A stretch of DNA of 64,000 nt from Larus michahellis. Taxonomy: Eukaryota; Chordata; Aves; Charadriiformes; Laridae. Position 1 is the first letter of the stretch. Each line of letters begins with the position of its first letter. Of the stretch, positions 25,901 through 37,912 are shown piece after piece. The stretch lies in NCBI RefSeq assembly GCF_964199755.1, contig NC_133930.1, positions 63,951,962-64,015,961 on the forward strand. The letters are read 5' to 3'. The notes under the pieces were generated by a model. That model was not told the origin of the DNA. It saw nothing but the letters and a program-made list of their open reading frames with translations, and made no database searches. A program made the translations under genes and the position numbers.

Positions 25901-27550
25901 TTTAAGGAAGAGGCATTGTTCTAAACCAGGGTTTCCCCCCGCCTTGCAGTATTTTTTCCTTCTTGCAAGTATTCGTAGTTTCTTCTCAATTCAGATTGTC
26001 GTAAACACGCCAATATTGTTACATATTTATAGTCTTTTGATCTTTATAGCATATCCATGTCTGCCAGGTTCACTGCCTTTGGGAACTGATACTACATCTT
26101 AAAATACTCAGTTGATTGTGGTTTTATTCATGAAGATAACCCTGATTTCTCCACAGACTTTAGCAGAACTGAATACTGCATAAACAGAAATGTTCTACAA
26201 ATGTCTTGATTTTATGTTTTCTAATGAAGCAGTGTGGCTGAGGGGCGTCAGTCAATCAGATCAATTGCCACAAATTGTGAATTGCTTGTTGACATTTGTT
26301 CATTTAATAAAAAGCTTAAACGCTGATATTAGTAGATAACAAATTCATGAAAAGAAGTTTGGATTAGCTCAGAAATGAAAAGCAGGAATTCCAATTTAAT
26401 CTAAATAAATTACTTGCAATGAACAATTTTTCACTCATGAATGAATGGAAATAAAAAAGTGTGCGAGATCTTAATGAATATCCATGGAATAAGAAGTCTG
26501 GTATTATCTTAATGTACTTCTGAAATAATATTCATATTGATTTTTCTTTAAATAATACTTGTTAACAGAGGCACGCTGCCAGTACCAAAGAAGGTGCTAT
26601 GTGATTTTATTTTGTGCTTAGCTGCAAAAAAAATTTAACACTGTGTTGAAAGGAGTGGACTTCCATACCCCTTCTGTGTAAGGCTGACCATAAACTGTGC
26701 AGCCTTCAGTTAATAATGAGACTTTCTAGTTGCTTATATTCTTTGGAGATTAGTTGTTTCAATTTTATTCAAACTTGAGAAAGTAGCTCTTTCAGATTCT
26801 CTATATATGCTAGGTGATGTTTGCTGTTTCTGATTTATTAGGTGTCCTGCACCAGTCTAACATTGTGAATGAAAGAAAGTGTTTTAAGAACATGCTTTGG
26901 GCTGGAAATTATTTCAATTCCTTTGGCACACACTGTTTGTTTTTGGGTTTTTTTTTTTATGTGGTGGTATTACATAGTTTTACACTTTTTCAGAGTAAAT
27001 GGATTTCTTGGTAAGGCTTATAAGGCCTCAAGGTAAAGCCTGCCATGGATGAATACTGATTTTTTCTTTATTTCATTTTAACCTATTGACAAGTTTTCTA
27101 GATTAATGAACCACAAATCTGATCTGGTATACAGTGCTCTACAGATGTTTGTTTTCCCAATGGAAAACGTTTGCTTGTCAGCTTTCCATATTGTGCAATA
27201 ATGATTTGCTAAAATTGAACAGAAAACACGTTGAGAACTCTGACATCATTATCATAATCTAAGTTCAGAGACCTGTAAGATGCCTGTGCATGAATGTTTT
27301 TACCTGCTAGCTTCATTGGATGCCCCCCTGCTGCCCCGCCTTGTGCCGTAGGGCAGCGAGTGATCCATCTCTACAGATTCTCTTCAAACCTTCATGATTT
27401 TTTGGCTGATTAGCTTAGTAAAATTAAAAAGGGAAGGGCTGCAAAGTTGATCTTGTAATGGGAAGCAACACTTTATGGTGTACATACTGATGCTCATTTA
27501 GGAAATGGCTAATGATTTTGTTTAGTGATTTTAGGTTTTGGGTAAGAACT
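22949..27550. other. Intron sequence, no gene; AT-rich, possibly conserved block at 26220-26560
   Basis: No coding exon or clear repeat was seen. The block 26220-26560 is AT-rich with TAAT-type and ATGAATATCCAT-like motifs resembling conserved noncoding elements. Conservation cannot be judged from one sequence. Confidence 0.45.
25595..25618 (+). repeat. T12-G12 homopolymer junction
   Basis: Twelve T are followed directly by twelve G. This is a low-complexity site prone to sequencing and replication slippage. Confidence 0.85.
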
Positions 27551-27677
27551 GAGGTACAGGCTATAAGAGATAACAAGCTGAATATCGGATTTGGTGTTTT
27601 GAAGTCAAACTCAGAACCGGTAAGTTAGATCTCAGGCAGGCAAATGTAAGGCAAAAGAGCATTTAGGAGAGTTGACA
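27551..27677 (+). repeat. Unidentified dispersed repeat, copy A
   Basis: About 127 bp matches the reverse complement of 45014-45142 at roughly 85-90%. Shared blocks include GATAACAAGCTGAATAT, TTTGAAGTCAAACTC, GGTAAGTTAGATCTCAGGCA and CAAATGTAAGGCAAAAGAGC. The flanks do not align clearly, so the repeat is bounded. I do not recognise the family; it has no CR1 tail and no LTR ends. Confidence 0.75.
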
Positions 27678-28464
27678 CGAGTTAGAAGGATGAAGAACCA
27701 TAATAAAGGTGGGTGATTTTTTCTCCCCTCCCCCCCTTTGTTTTTTTCTGGGATTCTTTGCAGACTGATGGAAGCTGCAAATGCTGCGGAGCGCACTGTT
27801 CACTACACAGAGGTTTCTTAGCTAAGTGACAGGGGATTAACTTGAGTTGAAAGAGGAAGCCAGGTCTAGTCTTAACAAAATGCTGTTAGAACAGCAAGTA
27901 ACTGGTAATATTGGAGCAACACTTCTGACATTAAAAAGGCAAAAATCAGTTCATTTTGTTTGCTGCAAGGGAGAGGAAGGCTGGTAAATGTATTTAATCT
28001 GATTCTCCCTTCACAGCAATTTAATTCAAGACTATCTTAACTGCAAACAAGAACAGAGTTTGGATTAGTAGTTAAAAATATTAATCAATGAATGCTAAGT
28101 AAGATCAGTAATCAGCTGCCAGATAGGGTCAATGTGTAATGGAAAATCTGCAATGAAAGAGATACCCTAAAATTCACTCGCATGTTTTCTGCTTTGACTG
28201 TCATAGAGGTGAAATTCATCTCCATCTCCATAATAAATATGTAGTTAAATTATTTTTTGAATTTAAATCCCATCTCTATGCATAATTCATATGATAGGTG
28301 TTCAAAAGTAGGTGGAATGGGTCTAAAACTGAGTGAAAAAGGCAGTTTTATTCATTACTATAAAAACTTGCTCACAGAGTTGATTTGATTGGCAGTAGCA
28401 TAAAGAGAATACTCTTCTATTTCCAGAGAATAATTTATTTCAAATGACAAAACAATCTTGGTCA

Positions 28465-28492
28465 TCTCCTCCTCCACCTTCTCCTCCTCCTC
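28465..28492. repeat. CTC-rich trinucleotide repeat
   Basis: Imperfect CTC/CTT repeats (CTCCTCCTCCACCTTCTCCT and following). Simple-sequence DNA. Confidence 0.8.
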
Positions 28493-28879
28493 AGCACAAC
28501 AGGATCTTTTTGACCATATGAATATTCAGCTTGCCTAGTTAAAAGACAAGAGCCCATGTTACTGTAAAGTGATTTCAGATGGTTTGATCTATCCTAGTCT
28601 ATTTCTATTGTTCTTGCAACATTTATGTATTAAAAAAAAAACCAACAACCCAAAATACTTTAACCTTTTCACATTCTTTTTCAGCATGACTTTAGAAAAG
28701 ATGAAATGTAATTTGTCATGGAAGCAATCATAGTAGATGTATTTCCCTTGCAGACAACCATCTAAATTAGAGCTGGTGAAATTTATTTTTTAAATAAATA
28801 GCCTAACAACTCTTACTTTCTTTCTCCTGTAAGTCCCTATTTTGTGAACTGGTTATGTTTGCTTTTTGTGAATGAATAC

Positions 28880-29998
28880 AATCCCACAGCATCCTCATGG
28901 AGAAACTGGCTGCTCGTGGATTGGATGGGTGTACTCTTCGCTGGGTAAAAAACTGGCTGGATGGCCAGGCCCAAAGAGTTATGGTGAATGGCGTTAAATC
29001 CAGTTGGTGGCCGGTCACGAGTGGCATTCCTCAGGGCTCAGTATTGGGGCAGCTCTGTAATATCTTTATGAACGACCTGGATGAGGGGATTGAGTGCACC
29101 CTCAGACAGCTTGCAGATGACAACGAGTTGGGCGGGAGTGTGGATCTGCTTGAGGGTAGAAAGGCTCTACAGAGGGATCTGGACAGGCTGGATCAATGGG
29201 CCAAGGCCAACTGTATGAGGTTAAATAAGGCCAAGTGCCGGGTCACACACCTGGGTCACAACAACCCCATGCAGCATTACAGGCTTGGGGAAGAGTGGCT
29301 GGAAAGCTGCCTGGTGGAAAAGGACCCAGGGGTGTTGGTCAACAGCCATCTGAATATAAGCCAGCAGTATGCCCAGGTGGCCAAGAACGTTAATAGCATT
29401 CTGGCCTGTCTCAGAAATAGTGTGGCCAGCAGAACTAGGGCAGTGATCGTTCCCCTGTACTCGGCACCTGTGAGGCCCCACCTCAAATACTGTGTTCAGT
29501 TTTGGGCCCCTCACTACAAGAAAGACATTGAGGTGCTAGAGTGAGTCCAGAGAAGGGCAACAAAGTTGGCGAAGGCTCTAGAGCACAAGTCTTATGAGGA
29601 GCAGTTGCGGGAACTGGGGTTGTTTAGTCTGAAGAAAAGGAGGCTGAAGAGAGATGTTACTGCTCCCTACAACTACCTGAAAGGAGGTTGTAGCGAGGTG
29701 GGGGTCAGTCTCTTACCCCAAGTAACAAGTGATAGCACTAGAGGAAGCAGCCTTAAGTTGCACCAGGAGAGGTTTAGATTGGATATTAGGAAAAATTTCT
29801 TCACTGAAAGGGCTATCAGACATTGGAACAGGTTGTCCGGTGAAGTGGTTGACTCAGTGTCCCTGGAGGTATTAAAAAGATGTGTAGATGTGCTGCTCAG
29901 GGACATGGTTTAGAGGTGGACTTGGCAGCGTTGGATTCATGGTCAGACTCTATGATCTTAAAGGTCTTTTCCAACCTAGATGATTCTATGATTCTAAT
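28880..29998 (+). mobile_element. CR1 LINE, 5'-truncated, with C-terminal half of ORF2 and full 3' end
   Basis: About 1.1 kb of CR1. It starts abruptly in the reverse-transcriptase region at TCCCACAGCATCCTC. It continues through ORF2 and ends with AAGGTCTTTTCCAACC and an ATTCTATGATTCTA tail at about 29998. The part 28924-29614 is almost identical, in inverted orientation, to 35309-35999. The remaining 3' portion has no partner there. Confidence 0.95.
28897..29913 (+). pseudogene. CR1 ORF2 (reverse transcriptase) C-terminal remnant
   Basis: Two open stretches in the same frame (28897-29541 and 29545-29913) are separated by a single TGA at 29542-29544, where CR1 normally has arginine before VQRR. 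RT motifs are visible: [23 protein letters not shown], and the catalytic-box region as LADDN, where active elements have F/Y-ADD-T. Relative to usual CR1, one residue appears missing between SVLG and NIF. The N-terminal endonuclease and the first half of the RT are absent. Not functional. Confidence 0.9.
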
Positions 29999-32880
29999 AA
30001 ATATTTACCATATAGCCTGTTTAAATAGTCTGCCACAGTGCTTCTTATGAACTGTATTGAATCAACTTATCAACTGCATTGAATACCTAGTAAGAGCATC
30101 TTATTGTTTTTCCCTAGTCACAGCTGAAACAGAATAATTATTATTAGCAAGATGTGTTAGTCACCCACAATAGCATGTGGTCACTGAAAGACCATATTTC
30201 ATACTTGAGAGTCATGCCAAAGTTTGTTCTATCCATATATTAAAATCTTTGCAATAGTGAACTGGCAGATTTGAGAAACTCCAGAGTTTCCATCCCATGA
30301 TAAATCTCAGTATTTTGGCATTTGTTTTTGTTTTGAGTTAGGATGAGTAATTGAAGTATTGGCATGATGTGGATAAGGGACAATTTCACAGCATGGAATT
30401 TTTCAACAATTTCAAATTAAAATTTACAAACACTTTCACATTTTACATTTTGTGTTAATTAAAGACATTCTTGACTCATAAAGTAACCAGATTGCAAGAA
30501 CAAGCTATGTTTATCTCTTGTACTGCGGTGCCTTATGAGAGTTTTGATGCAGGTCCCTCTATTAACTGTTTTAACCTTCTGTCTTTGGTTGCTGCTTGGA
30601 CTGTGTTTTACATGTTACACCAAAAGTGGTGCAGCTTTCATATGATATATTTCCCTACTCGAATGTAGGAAGGTTGCAGAAGCTGTGTTTATCTGCTGAC
30701 TCCAATTATAAAAGTCTCAGAATTTTCTAATAAGAACAATAAACATTATTGAATGGGATGGGATCACATTTGCCTTTCTTACAGTTGCTATCTTGGCAGC
30801 TTGTAGCTGTCCGGTTGTTTGATGCTCAAACTGTATGTCTTCCATTTTCCTTGTCTGTTTGCAGTTGATGAGATGTGTATTTTATAGCAAAGTTTTTGTT
30901 ATTTGTCTGTAATGCATAACCTTGGAGTTAATGCAGCTAAATTTTATCCCTTTTCTCTTGCTCCCACTCCCTGGGGTGTAAGTACAGTTTTTCTTTTCTG
31001 ATAGTACAGCCCTCTCCTGTATAGCCAATGCCTCCCCACCTTTATCATCAGCAAACTGGATCAGCATACTTCTAAGTTTATGCCAAAGTCAGTAATTAAA
31101 ATATTAAATAAGATCTATAACAAACCAAAGGAATATTGCTCAAACATTCATGTCAGAAAAAAAATAGAAAAACTGAAGTAAAGAAAGAGCAGTGTGTTTC
31201 TGGCAGGCTTTTGATGGAGGTCAGATTGCATAGGGAAATTTTCTTGAAGGGGAGAAAAAAAATCCTAAATGCAAATGGTTTGTAAAACTGTTCCTCTCTA
31301 TACCATTATCCCACTCCCAACTGAAACCAAAAAATTCTGAATTCTTGCAGCATTGCCCATAGCAAGGATGAATCTGTTTCTTTACATTCTTGTGGTGACT
31401 CCTTGCTCCTTTAGCTACGGATGTCTAGGGCTGTTGTCACCTTCCTTCTCCCCAGCTCCTAGTGCTTTCTTTAGTAAGCGCTCTCAATCGTCTTTATGCA
31501 AAGAGGAAGAAATACTCTCCACTGTATTTAATGGGTGCAACTTCAGAGCTGAAAAATTGGGCATTCTACACCTATCTTCTTGCGATAAGTGCCAAACAGG
31601 GTATAACTGGTATGCTAGTCAGAAAACTGACAAATCTTGCTGTTTCAGGGGAAGTGAGGGATTAGATTTCGTTATGCAGGCAGGTTTCTACCACCATCCC
31701 ACTCTCCTCCTCCCATCTTTGGAATGTGGATTAAGTGTGGATAAATTTAATAATTCCTGAATGTAGAAGGACTCAGCTCCAGTAACTCTGTCAAGCAAAA
31801 ATGAAAAATAGCATGTTTTTAAATGGTACTTGAAAATTATGTGGGTCTGTGAGTTAATAGGATCTGATTTGCCCTCAGTTTTTATTCAGCCAACCAATAA
31901 TAACTGCAGTTGTGAAAAGTGACTGCAACAGTGGCATAACATGCTTGCCTTCATATGTATTATGAAAAATACCATTTGAACTTATTTGTAAATTTTTCGT
32001 TTGAAAATGTACTTCGGAGGAATTGCGTTTCTTTAGTCCAACAGGGTGCCGGGGAAAGATGATAATAGTTCTCCAATGGAGAACCACACCTGTGAGGTAG
32101 AATAATTCACTTAAATTTAAGGACTCCATCTGCATGCAGAGGAGGAGAGAAGTGACTTGACCAAGACTACAATAAAAATTGTAATTCAGAAGAAAGTATC
32201 TAACCATCTGTAGTTCTGTAACAGCATTTTCAATATAAGCAGGACAAACAAGAAATGTGCCTAAAATTGGTGCGTGATCATTTTGTGAAAGAGCCTGTAT
32301 GATATGGTTGCCCATATTACCAGAAGCTGTCTTGATGGCTCAGGAGGGTTATTCCTCTGTATCTTCAGAATAACTGCATTGATTTTCAGTGTCCACTTGT
32401 TGGTAGCAGTAAGTTCAGTATTGATCTGTTGACATCACCAGGGGATCAGCCAAATTCTCCTAGTCACATTCTTATCTCAAATTCAAATCAAAATCTCTTT
32501 GGGGGACGATGGTGTGGTCTTCTACATCCTTAATGCCTGGCTAGTGGAAAATGTATCTAAACTGAGCTGTTGTGCTCAGAGGTGAGCAGATAGTGCACTG
32601 AATATGTGCATTATTGTGTTTAAATGAAACTTAAATTTGCCTTTCAGTAAGAATCATCTCTAATGATGGCATGGATATGTTTTCCATTCCGCCTGTGGAA
32701 ACACCTTGTTTGGAAACACTAAGCATTTGTTTTCAGAACTTTCAGCCATTTCAAAATCTGGGGGAAAAAAATCACATCTGAAAATCCTTTTTTTTCTCTT
32801 TAGTGACTAGTGTATGCATATATGTTTGCAATATAAATTTAAAATTAAGTGGTCATCCTAAATTATTTGAGCCTTTATAG
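29999..32880. other. Intron sequence, nothing firmly recognised
   Basis: No exon and no clear CR1. At 32090-32160 a phrase (GAGAGAAGTGACTTGACCAA) resembles the conserved core of MIR/L2-type ancient repeats read in reverse. The resemblance is too short to assign. Confidence 0.45.
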
Positions 32881-32883
32881 TGA

Positions 32884-33030
32884 AAGAATGGCTGTGCTGG
32901 GTCAGATCAAAGGTCTGTTTAGGTCAATACCCTGTCTCCATCTGCAGTGAGAAGCACTACCTAGAAAGGAGTGGAAGAACAGGGTAAGCATCTAAGGATA
33001 CTTGCCCAGAGCAGTCCCTCAACCTTCAGA
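32884..33030. repeat. Possible old sauropsid interspersed repeat fragment
   Basis: GGCTGTGCTGGGTCAGATCA, then AAAGGTCTGTTTAGGTCAAT and ACCCTGTCTCCATCTGCAGT, resemble a repeat seen widely in birds, turtles and crocodilians (gene-sized consensus not available to me). Ends are not visible. Confidence 0.4.
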
Positions 33031-33117
33031 AATCTAAGCTTCAGCTCTTTTCCTCTTATCAGAATAGTAATGCAGATTTACATGCAGCACTCAAGAGAAA
33101 ACACAGAGTTACAAAAT

Positions 33118-33243
33118 GGATGAAGTTAGCAGGGACTTCGTAAGATCATCTAGTCCAACTTCCCTGCTTAAGCAGGGTGAGCTAGAGAAGGTTTTCCAGG
33201 AGTGTGTCCAGTGGAGTTTTGAATATCTCCACGGATGGAGATA
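33118..33243 (-). mobile_element. CR1 LINE fragment
   Basis: In reverse orientation it shows the CR1 3' region: GATCATCTAGTCCAACTTCC, CTGCTTAAGCAGGGTGAGCT and GTTTTGAATATCTCCACGGA. It lacks the terminal ATTCTATG tail and is a short internal piece. Confidence 0.85.
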
Positions 33244-33399
33244 GTCACAGAGTGAATTTATACAGGGGATAATGCTTAATACTTTTTTGTTGTTGTTGTT
33301 TTATTACAGTTGGGCATGGAGCTGATGACTTGTGGAACTTTTGCTTAGATTTCAAGATTTCTTTCTTGTGATAATAGGCCACTTAAGTCTGTTTAATAT

Positions 33400-34260
33400 A
33401 TGAAATTAGGATTGTGTTCAATATTCATCGTTTTGTATTTATTTACATGGAATTTGATCTCCCATTTTATACCCTGTCATTCAATCTCAGTAGAATCCTC
33501 TTGCAGCTCCTCAGTTGGGCAGAAACATAGTATTATGAAGAACTTTGATTATTAAAAAAACCCCCAACCAACTAGTGTCACCTAATTTCTCATCTCAGCT
33601 CCTGTACTGGCTTGTTGAGTAGCAGACAACAGTTCTGGTCTGTGAGACTCACTGATTACCTCTGTGCACTGTGAAAACTGAGCACTTATTAGTTCCCTGT
33701 TCTGTGTCTTTTAATCAACTACTAATTCACTTCTGCCTTCTGTGGCTTCCTCAAGAACCTTTGGTGAGGGTCAAGTAACTTTTGGAAATCCACGTAGACT
33801 AATCAAATTTTCTTTATTCAAATGCTTGCTGAATCTTTCAAAGAGTTCTGGGTTTTGAGCCATGACTCTCTTTTATAGAAGCCACACTGATTCTTCCCCA
33901 GGCTATCATATGTATCCATATATCCACGGATCTCATTCTTAGGACTTTAAATGACTTCAGCAATACAGAGCAAGTGTACAGTCCTCCAGTTCCCCAGATG
34001 TCTCTCATAACCGTTTTTAAAATTTTTTGTCACATTTGTTTCTTTACAGTTTAAAAAAGCTGAGTAAGTGTTGTATGAGAGATTACATATTACCTTAATT
34101 TGAGCTATTTCATTCATGAGTTCAAGTTAACCCATTAAGTTACTTACTGGTGCCCATAGTACGCCATTGGTCATTTTATCTATTTGTTCCACAATCTCTT
34201 CTGCTTGCTCTCTCTTAATTTTGGGAGGTTTGAAGACTTTTTTTCCTATATATCTTCTGA
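33400..34260 (-). mobile_element. Ancient CR1-type LINE fragment
   Basis: Strongly decayed but collinear with old CR1/L3 ORF2 in reverse. The order is TTCATCGTTTTGTATTTATT, GGAATTTGATCTCCCATTTT, AGAATCCTCTTGCAGCTCCT, a region on lysine/glutamate codons, TTCTTTATTCAAATGCTTGC, CAGTCCTCCAGTTCCCCAGA, then TTTTTGTCACATTTG. The frame is lost. It lies next to the 33118-33243 CR1 piece but is clearly older. Confidence 0.6.
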
Positions 34261-35149
34261 GAAAAGAAAGGTTCTAGCACTGGAAAAACTTCAGTTTGTT
34301 CAACAACAGATTTATCACAGGTTGTTCAGTATACACAAACTCCTTATAGAATTAAAATTTTAAAATCACAATGCAGCCAGTCTTCACTGTATTATGGCCA
34401 TTATGTGCTGCAGAGATTGCCTTCAATGCAGAATATTTTTCATTTGGTGAAAAACAAGAAAGACGTTGCGCTCCTGCCCCTTGAGGCAAATGCGTGTAAA
34501 TAGTAGATCTGAGGGAAGAGTGAGGCAGAAGCAGATGACTGCTATTCGTCTTTGTGAGATTTCATCCTACGCTTTCATTTTACTGTACTTTAGCACAGTT
34601 TGGGCAAGGTGAAGGTCTTCACATATTTTTAGTGGTTTTTATGTCTATTCACATGGTGTTAGCTACTTTAAGTCCAGCCGAGGAGAAATCTGTATGACTA
34701 AAGATAAACAAAAATTTTGTGAAATCATTCAGCATCCCCATGCTGTGACAAATCAGTTCATTTGTGTTTTTGATGAACTGTGCAAGGGACAGAGCAGTTT
34801 GGGAAGCTGAGAGATAGAAGTTGAATTCCTAGCTAATAGGCAGATTGAGAAAATTTATTTGCTGTTATAGGCATAGTTTTTGGTATAGAAATGGTGAATG
34901 AGGTTTCCAAGTCTTGCATCAGATCTACTGTTTTCCAGTGTTGCTGAAAATGATTCAGGTAACAAATTTGTATGTATAGCTTGTAAGAGAAGTGCACGTG
35001 ACTGAATGGCTGGAAGAAATATTGTTATTATTTGCAGCGAAATTTGTGCCTAAATTACCTCCATTTAGCCTGACTAAGCTATATAAGGAGTGTTTCAGTA
35101 TCAACTAATCAATAATTTGAACGCTGGCTCCTTGGCTTGTTAGTCCTTT

Positions 35150-35171
35150 CTGACAGATTTCGTTCTGTCAG
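35150..35171. other. Perfect 8-bp stem hairpin
   Basis: CTGACAGA, loop TTTCGT, TCTGTCAG. Short inverted repeat of unknown meaning, 140 bp outside the CR1 copy at 35300. Confidence 0.5.
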
Positions 35172-35294
35172 TGTTCATCTATTACAATAGACAACATTAC
35201 AATATCAGTTTTGTTGTAGAAAAACTCAGTGTTATTTAACTGCTTGGAAGTAAAACAGGTAAGTGACAGTGTTGACGGAAACTAATTGTGCTTA

Positions 35295-36565
35295 GCTAAA
35301 TAACCCATGTTCCCGCAACTGCTCCTCATAAGACTTGTGCTCTAGAGCCTTCGCCAACTTTGTTGCCCTTCTCTGGACTCACTCTAGCACCTCAATGTCT
35401 TTCTTGTAGTGAGGGGCCCAAAACTGAACACAGTATTTGAGGTGGGGCCTCACCGGTGCCGAGTACAGGGGAACGATCACTGCCCTAGTTCTGCTGGCCA
35501 CACTATTTCTGAGACAGGCCAGAATGCTATTAACGTTCTTGGCCACCTGGGCATACTGCTGGCTTATATTCAGATGGCTGTTGACCAACACCCCTGGGTC
35601 CTTTTCCACCAGGCAGCTTTCCAGCCACTCTTCCCCAAGCCTGTAATGCTGCATGGGGTTGTTGTGACCCAGGTGTGTGACCCGGCACTTGGCCTTATTT
35701 AACCTCATACAGTTGGCCTTGGCCCATTGATCCAGCCTGTCCAGATCCCTCTGTAGAGCCTTTCTACCCTCAAGCAGATCCACACTCCCGCCCAACTCGT
35801 TGTCATCTGCAAGCTGTCTGAGGGTGCACTCAATCCCCTCATCCAGGTCGTTCATAAAGATATTACAGAGCTGCCCCAATACTGAGCCCTGAGGAATGCC
35901 ACTCGTGACCGGCCACCAACTGGATTTAACGCCATTCACCATAACTCTTTGGGCCTGGCCATCCAGCCAGTTTTTTACCCAGCGAAGAGTACACCCATCT
36001 AAGCCACGAGCAGCTGGCATGTCCAGGAGAATGCTGTGGGAAACGGCGTCAAAGGTTTTACTAAAGTCCAGTTAAACAACATCCACAGCCTTTTCCTCAT
36101 CTATTAAGCAGGCCACCTTGTTAGTCAAGCAGCACCTGCCTTTCGTAAACCCATGGGCCTGATCGCCTGGTTGTCCTGTGTGTGCGATGTGATGGCACTC
36201 AAGATTATCTGCCCCATAACCTTCCCTGGCACTGACATCAGACTGACAGGCCTGTAGTTCCCCAATTCTCCTTATGGCCTTTCTTGTAGATGGGTGTCAC
36301 ATTTGCTAACCTCCAGTCGACTGGGACTTCCCTGGTTAGCAAGGACTGCTGTTAAACAGTTGAAAGTGGTGTGATGAGCGCTTCTGGTAGCTCCCTCAGT
36401 ACCCGTGGGTGCATCCCATCTGGCCCCATAGACTTGTGTGTGTCTAAGCCATGTAGCAGGTCACTAATCATTTCCCCTTGAACTATGGGGGCTTCATTCT
36501 GCTCAGCGGGCTCGGTACCCTTAGATGACTCATCTGACGCAAGTGCTCCTGACACTAGCCAGCAG
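35295..36565 (-). mobile_element. CR1 LINE internal fragment, truncated at both ends
   Basis: About 1.27 kb of CR1 ORF2 in reverse orientation. It runs from the RT N-terminal part (36352-36555 encodes DTHKSMGPDGMHPRVLREL, a hallmark CR1 segment) through the palm region. It stops near 35295 without the CR1 3' UTR or ATTCTATG tail. It extends further 5' in the element than the 28.9-kb copy, so the two were separate insertions. Bases 35309-35999 match 28924-29614 with one mismatch seen. Confidence 0.93.
35379..36020 (-). pseudogene. CR1 ORF2 fragment, inverted twin of the 28.9-kb copy
   Basis: The open frame encodes the same reverse-transcriptase stretch as 28914-29541, with identical residues after the first few. 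It has the same LADDN box, the same missing residue after SVLG and the same terminal TGA before VQRR. Upstream of 36020 the frame is broken by small changes, although CR1 similarity continues. Non-functional. Confidence 0.88.
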
Positions 36566-37796
36566 GTGCGGGGGATGCACAGCTTTTTTTTGTGCCTAAT
36601 CAGACAAAAGATTATGAAGGTATGTTGAGCTCCAATGGCTGTGCACAGCAGCCTCTCATGGACTGTGTGTGCTTCCCCGTACCTCAGGCATCAGAAATTT
36701 CTCAGGCACCATCAGCACCCCTACTGGTGTTGCCCTCCTTTCCCACCTAGTACAGAGGTGCTCAGAAGAGGTGCTTGGGATTGAATCCACTCCTTTGATG
36801 CCTGTGTTTTGCTGACTCTGCATCTCAGACTGTCAAACATTTGCCAACAGCTGCAGTCCATAATTGCTGGTAAATGTCTAGTAGTAGCTACAAGTCACTT
36901 AACAATTTCTCATCTTTCTCCATCTAAACTCTCCTTTTGTGCCTCTTCTTAGGGTCATCCTTCTAATAACATGACATAGAAGAAAAATCCTCTTTTCTGT
37001 CCCAGCTGCCACATTGCACTGCTCTAAGCAGTGCAGAGAGGAAAGCCACTGTGAGAATATTCTTCCTTACTTTTAAGTTTTTCAAAGAAAATGCCAAAGT
37101 CTGTTATGCCTGATTTTGCCTTTTACACAACCTTGAATTTTGTTAGAACTGCTGCTGGAAAGCAATACATTTTAATCTGATCCCTCAGTCATTCAGAAAT
37201 GAACATTTTCATTCACTCCAAAAGAAGAGTTATTCCTGTAAAATGAAATGACCTCAAAAATTTGAAGAGGACACTGGAAAATGAAACAAGCATTACGTAA
37301 CTCAGAAACTGTTTGTGTATTGTGTAGTGTAGGACTTCATGGAAGGCTCTAGCTTGAACTGGGAGTCATGTAAGGATTTGTCCTGCCGTGTTGTTGAAGT
37401 GAGATAATGGTATGCCATCTTGGCAATGATTTAAATTCAAATTCCAATGCAAAATACATGTTTTAAATGTACCTTTCTTTCATAGAATCTCATATGCTCT
37501 CAGGCTCTCTATCGAAGCTGTTTAAACTGATCGTGGAAGACTAACATCAGGTATGAAAATTATTAGTTGGCCATGCAGACTTTTGCCTCTGAGTTTCATA
37601 GAACTGAACTCCGACAGGATTGAGATGACTAGTGTGATTGCTGTTCATTAATTTTATTCCTCCCCTCCCAAGTATGAGCCAAATCTACCACTGGAACTGT
37701 TATTTTCTGACTTTTAATTCTGAAAAGCTGTGGATAGGGGAGTACTCGTTCATCCCCATAGAGAGTGCTCTTCAGGTCAGACTGTCATTACAATCA

Positions 37797-37912
37797 CAAA
37801 ATCATAGAATCATTCAGGTTGGAAAAGACCCTTGCGATCCTCGAGTCCAACCATCAGCCCCACTCTACAAAGTTCTCCCCTACACCATATCTCCCAACAC
37901 CACATCTAAATG
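37797..37912 (-). mobile_element. CR1 LINE, short 3' fragment
   Basis: On the + strand it begins ATCATAGAATCATTCAGGTT, the reverse complement of the CR1 tail. It continues GGAAAAGACCCTTGCGATCC and GAGTCCAACCATCAGCCCCA. The part beyond is truncated. Confidence 0.92.

Noticed and set aside
31875..32315. 146-codon open frame on the - strand
   Set aside because: Looks like chance in AT-rich intron; a possible MIR/L2-type core overlaps it.
35409..35702. 97-codon + strand frame, also present at 29221-29514 on the - strand
   Set aside because: It is the antisense shadow of CR1 ORF2. It was useful only for confirming the identity between the two CR1 copies.
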